From Maricaulis sp963975345 (GTDB lineage Bacteria > Pseudomonadota > Alphaproteobacteria > Caulobacterales > Maricaulaceae): 64,000 bases of DNA. This document shows positions 59,670 through 64,000 of the stretch, one piece after another. The number at the start of each line of letters is the position of its first letter. Within the stretch, counting starts at the first letter, position 1. The stretch is taken from NCBI RefSeq assembly GCF_963975345.1, contig NZ_CAXBGE010000011.1:62001-126000 (forward strand), in the 5' to 3' direction. Made by a program: the position numbers and the translations under genes. The notes under the pieces are model-generated. The model did no database searches. It was not told where the DNA came from and saw only the letters and a list, made by a program, of their open reading frames with translations.

Positions 59670-61664
59670 ATGATCGCTGAACTCGGCCAGGCCGCCCTCA
59701 TTCTCGCTTTTGTCGTTGCGCTCTTGCAGGCCGTGCTCGGTTTCACCGGGGTGGCGGTGCGCGATCCGGTCTTCCATCGCTTTGCGCGCTCGGGGGCGAT
59801 TGTCCAGTTTGTGCTGGTGGCCTCGGCCTTTGCCTGTCTGACGGCACTGTTTGCGGTCTCGGATTTTTCCGTGATGGTGGTGGCGCAGAACTCACACACG
59901 CTGAAGCCCATGATTTACAAGCTCTCCGGCGTCTGGGGCAATCATGAGGGCTCGATGCTGCTATGGGCGCTGATCCTGACGGGCTATACGGCGGCGCTTT
60001 CCTTGCTGGGGCAGCATGTGGCGCCGCGGCTGATCACGCTGACCTTTTCGGTGCAGTCGCTGATCACGGCCGCCTTCATCGCCTTCCTGATTTTCACCTC
60101 CAACCCGTTCGCGCGGCTGTTTCCGGTGCCGCTCGACGGCGCCGACCTCAATCCGCTGCTGCAGGATCCCGGCTTGGCCTCGCATCCGCCGATGCTCTAT
60201 GCCGGCTATGTCGGGTTTTCGATCACCTTCTCCTTTGCCGTTGCGGCCCTGATCGAAGGGCGTGTCGATGCGCGCTGGGCCCGGATCGTGCGGCCGTGGG
60301 CGCTGACCGCCTGGACCTTCCTCACGATCGGCATCGCGCTGGGCGCCAGCTGGGCCTATTACGAACTGGGCTGGGGCGGCTGGTGGGCTTGGGACCCAGT
60401 CGAAAATGCCTCGCTTATGCCTTGGCTGGCGGGCACGGCCTTTATCCACTCGTTGCGGGTGATGGAAAAGCGCGACACGCTCAAGGCTTGGACGATCCTG
60501 CTGGCCTTGATCGCGTTTTCGCTGTCGCTGGCGGGCACATTCCTGGTGCGGTCAGGCGTGCTGACATCGGTGCATGCTTTCGCCGTCGATCCGGAACGCG
60601 GTGTCTTCATTCTCGGCATCCTGATCCTGGTGATTGGCGGCTCGTTGACGCTGTACGGTCTGCGCGCCGGCCAGCTCAAACCGACCGGCGTGTTTGCCGA
60701 AGTCAGCCGCGAGAGCACGCTTCTGGTCAACAATCTCTTCCTCGCCGCCGCATGTGCTCTGGTTTTCTTCGGCACTTTCTATCCGCTCTTCATCACCACC
60801 GTCTCCGATGAGACGATCTCGATCGGGGCGCCATTTTATCACGCCACCTTCATCCCGATGATGGCGGTGTTATTCCTGCTGGTCCCGGTCAGCGTCATGC
60901 TGGCCTGGAAGCGTGGCAAGCTTGGTCCGATTGCCAAAAAGCTGACACCAGCCTTCATCGCCGCGATCGCCGCCGGCCTGATCGCTTTGTGGGTTGCCGA
61001 ACGCGAAGCGATTGCCGGTGCGATCGGTACCGCGCTGGCCGTCTGGGTCGGGCTGGGGGTATTGCTCGATCTCAAATCGCGCGTGAAATTGTTTGAGATC
61101 GATTTCGCCGCCAGCTGGGCCCGGGCCAAACGCCTGCCGGCCGGTGTCTGGGCGATGACGGTGGCGCATTTCGGGCTCGCCGTGCTGATCTTCGCGGTCA
61201 CCGGCGTCAGCGCTTGGAAGGACGAAACCAGCGCTTTCCTGATGCCCGGCCAGTCGCTGGAACTGGATGGTTATTCGATTGAACTGGTCGATGTCGTGCG
61301 CAGCGACCGCGAAAACTTCGTCTCTCAAGCCGGCACGCTGGCGGTTTCGCGAAATGGCCGCGAACTCGGTCAGATGATCGCTGAACGGCGCTTCTACCCT
61401 GTGCGCGAAATGACGACCACGGAATCGGCGATCCGCACCCGGCTCGACGGCGACCTCTACGCCACCATTGGTGAGGGCATTGAGGGGCGCGGTTGGCCGG
61501 TTCATGCCTATCTCTACCCGCTGGCGATCTGGCTGTGGATCGGTTCGGCCCTGTTGGCGCTTGGCGGACTCCTGGCGATCGGTGATCGCGGCCGGCGGGC
61601 GCTCTCAGCGCGTATTCCGGCAGCGCGCAAACCGGCGCCGTCCTACGAAGGGGGGATGGGATGA
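59670..61664 (+). CDS. ccmF: Cytochrome c heme lyase subunit CcmF
   Basis: Membrane heme-handling lyase of System I cytochrome c maturation. The 664-residue protein has about 15 helices. The tryptophan-rich WWD-type motif in GWGGWWAWDPVENASLMPWL binds heme; HxxxH-type histidines flank it (NSHTLK, SHPPMLYAG). Length and motifs fit the family. It starts the four-gene operon ccmF-dsbE-ccmH-ccmI, in which each gene overlaps the next by four bases or one; the rest of the ccm set (A, B, C, D, E) is not in this window. Confidence 0.94.
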   Translation: MIAELGQAALILAFVVALLQAVLGFTGVAVRDPVFHRFARSGAIVQFVLVASAFACLTALFAVSDFSVMVVAQNSHTLKPMIYKLSGVWGNHEGSMLLWALILTGYTAALSLLGQHVAPRLITLTFSVQSLITAAFIAFLIFTSNPFARLFPVPLDGADLNPLLQDPGLASHPPMLYAGYVGFSITFSFAVAALIEGRVDARWARIVRPWALTAWTFLTIGIALGASWAYYELGWGGWWAWDPVENASLMPWLAGTAFIHSLRVMEKRDTLKAWTILLALIAFSLSLAGTFLVRSGVLTSVHAFAVDPERGVFILGILILVIGGSLTLYGLRAGQLKPTGVFAEVSRESTLLVNNLFLAAACALVFFGTFYPLFITTVSDETISIGAPFYHATFIPMMAVLFLLVPVSVMLAWKRGKLGPIAKKLTPAFIAAIAAGLIALWVAEREAIAGAIGTALAVWVGLGVLLDLKSRVKLFEIDFAASWARAKRLPAGVWAMTVAHFGLAVLIFAVTGVSAWKDETSAFLMPGQSLELDGYSIELVDVVRSDRENFVSQAGTLAVSRNGRELGQMIAERRFYPVREMTTTESAIRTRLDGDLYATIGEGIEGRGWPVHAYLYPLAIWLWIGSALLALGGLLAIGDRGRRALSARIPAARKPAPSYEGGMG

Positions 61665-62197
61665 TGGGACGCTGGCTCGCCTTTATCCCGCTGGTCGTGT
61701 TCGCCGTGATGGCGTTGTATTTCGGCATGGGGCTGCGCGAAGATCCCAGCGCGATCCCGTCGCAATTGATCGACGAACCTTTGCCGGCCTTTGATCTGGC
61801 CCCGGTTGCCGGTAGCGAGCAGGGCCTGTCGAATGCCGATCTGGCCGGGCATGTCAGTCTGGTCAATGTGTTCGGGTCCTGGTGTCCGCCGTGTGCGATT
61901 GAACACCCGATGTTGATGCAGATTGCCCGCAGCGGCGTCGTGCCGATCTATGGCGTTGATTGGCGCGACACGCCCGAGGCCGGTGCCGCTTGGCTGGCGC
62001 GTCATGGCAATCCCTATACCGCCGTCGGTCTCGACCCGGAGAGCCATCTGGCGATTGATCTGGGCATAACCGGCGCGCCGGAAAGCTTCCTGGTCGATGC
62101 CGCGGGGCGCGTGCGCTACCGCCATGTCGGTATGATCACTCAAGCGGATTGGACCGAGACGATCCTGCCCCTGATCCGGGAGCTGGACGCCTCATGA
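61661..62197 (+). CDS. ccmG: Thiol:disulfide interchange protein DsbE/CcmG
   Basis: A 178-residue membrane-anchored thioredoxin. A signal anchor at the N-terminus is followed by the thioredoxin fold, with the active-site WCPPC in FGSWCPPCAIEHP and a conserved GAPESFLVD strand. It keeps apocytochrome cysteines reduced for heme attachment by CcmF/CcmH. The start ATG overlaps the ccmF stop, and its stop overlaps the ccmH start as ATGA. Confidence 0.93.
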   Translation: MMGRWLAFIPLVVFAVMALYFGMGLREDPSAIPSQLIDEPLPAFDLAPVAGSEQGLSNADLAGHVSLVNVFGSWCPPCAIEHPMLMQIARSGVVPIYGVDWRDTPEAGAAWLARHGNPYTAVGLDPESHLAIDLGITGAPESFLVDAAGRVRYRHVGMITQADWTETILPLIRELDAS

Positions 62198-62661
62198 TGC
62201 GCGCTCTGATCGCCTGCCTCGCTCTCGCTTTGGCTCTGACATCTGCCGCCTTGGCCGCGCCATCGCCGGACGAGGCTTTTGCCGATGCCGCGACGGAACA
62301 CCGGGCGCGCGGGCTCTACACACAATTGCGCTGCGTCGTCTGCCAAAGCCAGAGCATTGACGAATCCGGCGCGTCGCTGGCGCAGGACATGCGCATCGTC
62401 GTGCGCGAACGCCTCGTCGCTGGCGATACCGACGCTGAAATTCTCGACTATATGCAGGCGCGCTATGGCGATTACGTGCTGATGCTGCCGCCCTTGCAAG
62501 CCAATACGCTGGTACTTTGGGGCTTGCCGTTTTTCATTCTGCTGCTGGGCGGTGTGTTGATCGTCGTCTATGTCCGGCGTCAGGCCCGCGGGCTGGCGTC
62601 CGAGCTGAGCCCGGAAGAAGAGGCCGAACTGGCCGCCCTGATGGATGAGGAGGGCCAGTAA
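62194..62661 (+). CDS. ccmH: Cytochrome c-type biogenesis protein CcmH
   Basis: A 155-residue protein: signal peptide (about 1-20), then the periplasmic domain with the redox pair in LRCVVCQSQSI, followed by a membrane helix near residues 102-125 and a short cytoplasmic tail. CcmH forms the heme lyase complex with CcmF and CcmI. The start at 62194 is preceded by GGGAGC and overlaps the dsbE stop; the alternative further upstream is not conserved. Its TAA and the ccmI ATG overlap by one base (TAATG). Confidence 0.93.
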   Translation: MMRALIACLALALALTSAALAAPSPDEAFADAATEHRARGLYTQLRCVVCQSQSIDESGASLAQDMRIVVRERLVAGDTDAEILDYMQARYGDYVLMLPPLQANTLVLWGLPFFILLLGGVLIVVYVRRQARGLASELSPEEEAELAALMDEEGQ

Positions 62662-63491
62662 TGCTGTGGATCCTGATTGCCGTAATGGCCAGCCTGACCG
62701 TCGCTGCTCTGGTGCTGCCCTTCATGCGCCGCAAGACGGAGACCGAGGATGACGGGCTGGGTGCCTTCGCGGGCCAGCTCGAGGAATTGAAGCGCGACGG
62801 CGAACTCGGCCTGATCGCCCCCGACGAAGTGCGCGCAGCTGAGATCGACATCAAGCGCCGCCTGCTGGCGGCGTCCGGGCAGGCCGACACTGAGGAACGG
62901 CCGAGCCCGCTGCTGCGCCAAGTGGCGATCATCGCCTGTGGGCTTGGCGGCATGGCGGCGGTCGCGATCTATATGATGGTCGGCACGCCGCAGCCGCTGG
63001 TCGCAGACGAGCCGGCGCCAGTTGAGGTCTCGGCCGAGATGCGCGATGTGCTCGACCAGGTCGAAGCCCTGGCGGCGCAGATGGCGGCGAATCCCGGCGA
63101 CGCCCAAGGCTGGGCCGTGCTCGGCCAAGCCTATCTCAGCCTTGGCCGCTATAGCGAGGCAGCCAATGCCTTCGATCAGGCGATCAACATTGTGCCGGAC
63201 TCGGCCTTCCTGTTCGCCTCGCTCGGTCAAGCGCTCTTGTTTGATGCGAATGGTACGATGACGCCGGCGGCGCGTGAAGCCTTTGCCCGTGCCCTCGATG
63301 TCGATCCAACGGATGTGCGGGCGCGCTTCTTCATGGCTGAGGCGCTGTATCAATCGGGTGAGACCGAGGCGGCGATTGCGGCTTGGCAGGCTCTATTGGC
63401 CGGGGCGCCGCCGGATGCCGCCTATCGCGGCATGATCGAGGCGAGGCTGGCCGCGCTCACGCCTCAAGCGGAAACCCACGAGCCGGAATAG
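62661..63491 (+). CDS. ccmI: Cytochrome c biogenesis protein CcmI (TPR)
   Basis: A 276-residue protein. Helix at the N-terminus (LWILIAVMASLTVAALVLPF), a short cytoplasmic loop (about 25-90), a second helix (LLRQVAIIACGLGGMAAVAIY), then tetratricopeptide repeats in the periplasm (WAVLGQAYLSLGRYSEAANAFDQA is one). It presents apocytochrome c to CcmF/CcmH. It is the last gene here, whereas CcmI is first in many ccm operons. It converges on a small exported peptide gene. Confidence 0.92.
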   Translation: MLWILIAVMASLTVAALVLPFMRRKTETEDDGLGAFAGQLEELKRDGELGLIAPDEVRAAEIDIKRRLLAASGQADTEERPSPLLRQVAIIACGLGGMAAVAIYMMVGTPQPLVADEPAPVEVSAEMRDVLDQVEALAAQMAANPGDAQGWAVLGQAYLSLGRYSEAANAFDQAINIVPDSAFLFASLGQALLFDANGTMTPAAREAFARALDVDPTDVRARFFMAEALYQSGETEAAIAAWQALLAGAPPDAAYRGMIEARLAALTPQAETHEPE

Positions 63492-63542
63492 GGCCCTTGC
63501 GAGTGAGTTAGGGGCGGGGTGAATACTGAACAGCCGACTGTG

Positions 63543-63758
63543 TCAGTTAAGATCGCGGTCCTGAAAATTCTGCACCGGACGTGCCCCATCGTCGCGCACC
63601 CAGCTGACGAACATTTCGAGTTGCCGGTCGGCTTCAATCTGGACTTGGTCGGGTAGCTGTGTCGCATTTGCGATCTGATCGCGGACCGTCGCAGGGCAGG
63701 CCATGGCAATCATCCAGGCCCCCGCGACCGCTGCGAGCACATATATACCGTTTTTCAT
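63543..63758 (-). CDS. Small exported or membrane-anchored protein
   Basis: A 71-residue protein with a hydrophobic N-terminus (KNGIYVLAAVAGAWMIAMACPAT) that could be a signal peptide or a membrane anchor; C20 lies near its end in an imperfect lipobox-like setting. The mature part is short and charged and ends NFQDRDLN. GGAGG lies five bases before the ATG at 63758, which supports translation. I do not recognise the family. It converges on the end of the ccm operon. Confidence 0.65.
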   Translation of the reverse strand: MKNGIYVLAAVAGAWMIAMACPATVRDQIANATQLPDQVQIEADRQLEMFVSWVRDDGARPVQNFQDRDLN

Positions 63759-64000
63759 CAACGCCTCCCCAGCCGTGACTCACCACAGGTGATGCATTAC
63801 AGAACCTTAATATTGCTGGCCGGTCCATCCCGAGGATCGATAAAACGGTCGGTTTTTCACGATATATCGGATCGGAAAGCGGGTTTTCGACGATGATCGA
63901 CCGGTCAAACGCCGGAGAGCGGCGCGGGCGTGCAATCGCAACCGGTCATAAAAGATTGCAATACCGCCAGCTCTGGCTTTGGAAATGCGAAAGACTGTCG
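63759..64000. other. Gene-free right end of the window
   Basis: 242 bases with no convincing gene, ending at the window edge. It should contain the promoter of the small minus-strand gene and perhaps the upstream region of a plus-strand gene beyond the edge. The stretch near 63795-63845 is less GC-rich than its surroundings. Confidence 0.4.

Noticed and set aside
1..64000. CRISPR arrays, rRNA operons, complete insertion sequences, prophage genes
   Set aside because: No regularly spaced repeats, rRNA motifs, transposase or phage structural genes were seen.

Overview
The window is GC-rich, densely packed alphaproteobacterial chromosome. The gene content points to the Caulobacterales/Maricaulales group (prosthecate, surface-attaching marine or freshwater bacteria): a gatCAB locus next to ruvX, many four-base ATGA start/stop overlaps, DsbE/CcmFHI cytochrome c genes, an RND pump, a RuvX-AEC pair, and above all a polysaccharide cluster with the gene set known from Caulobacter holdfast synthesis. 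This assignment is inference from gene content; no ribosomal RNA is present to confirm it.

Layout. 1-4.7 kb, minus strand: the first 104 codons of pyrB, a class I glutamine amidotransferase, a methyl-accepting chemotaxis protein without a recognisable HAMP domain, an AEC transporter and ruvX. 4.8-8.7 kb, plus strand: gatC, gatA, two tiny membrane proteins and gatB (the tRNA-dependent amidotransferase). 8.7-16.9 kb: a palindromic repeat, an MscS channel, an ArsR-type regulator followed by three overlapping SRPBCC genes, a class 3 lipase, a 2-oxoglutarate/Fe(II) oxygenase, a nu-class glutathione transferase, an unrecognised two-helix membrane protein and a Sel1-like small protein. 17.3-29.7 kb: an exopolysaccharide (holdfast-like) cluster with outer-membrane export lipoprotein, chain-length protein, kinase-like P-loop protein, polymerase, two GT2 glycosyltransferases, polysaccharide deacetylase, flippase, FemAB/GNAT-type acyltransferase, an exported GH5-like protein and the initiating phosphoglycosyl transferase.

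29.8-44.5 kb: SulP transporter, a giant exported PD40-repeat amidohydrolase, a penicillin-acylase-family hydrolase, a GFA protein, alpha-carbonic anhydrase, TrhO with a GST, a small secreted orphan, a Tag-like glycosylase with a SpoIIAA-like protein, and an amino acid permease coupled to a Rieske oxygenase. 44.5-52.4 kb: a VIT1/CCC1 protein, an RND efflux pump with its adaptor, and a CPA1 antiporter carrying a cyclic-nucleotide-binding domain. 52.4-54.2 kb: an 800-base gene-free, repeat-rich stretch, a Rho-family GTPase with a twin-arginine signal sequence, and tRNA-Ser(GCU). 54.3-64 kb: glutaryl-CoA dehydrogenase and enoyl-CoA hydratase, a sodium symporter, a secreted nuclease, a P-loop kinase, the ccmF-dsbE-ccmH-ccmI operon, and a small exported peptide gene.

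The most unusual item is the GTPase at 53198-53902: its G domain lines up without gaps with animal-type Rac/Rho proteins through the first four G motifs, yet it carries a Tat-like export signal and has lost the catalytic switch II glutamine. Second-tier items are the kinase-like protein of the polysaccharide cluster that lacks its Walker A lysine, the GH5-like exported protein embedded in that cluster, the leaderless ArsR/triple-SRPBCC operon, and several strongly palindromic intergenic repeats.
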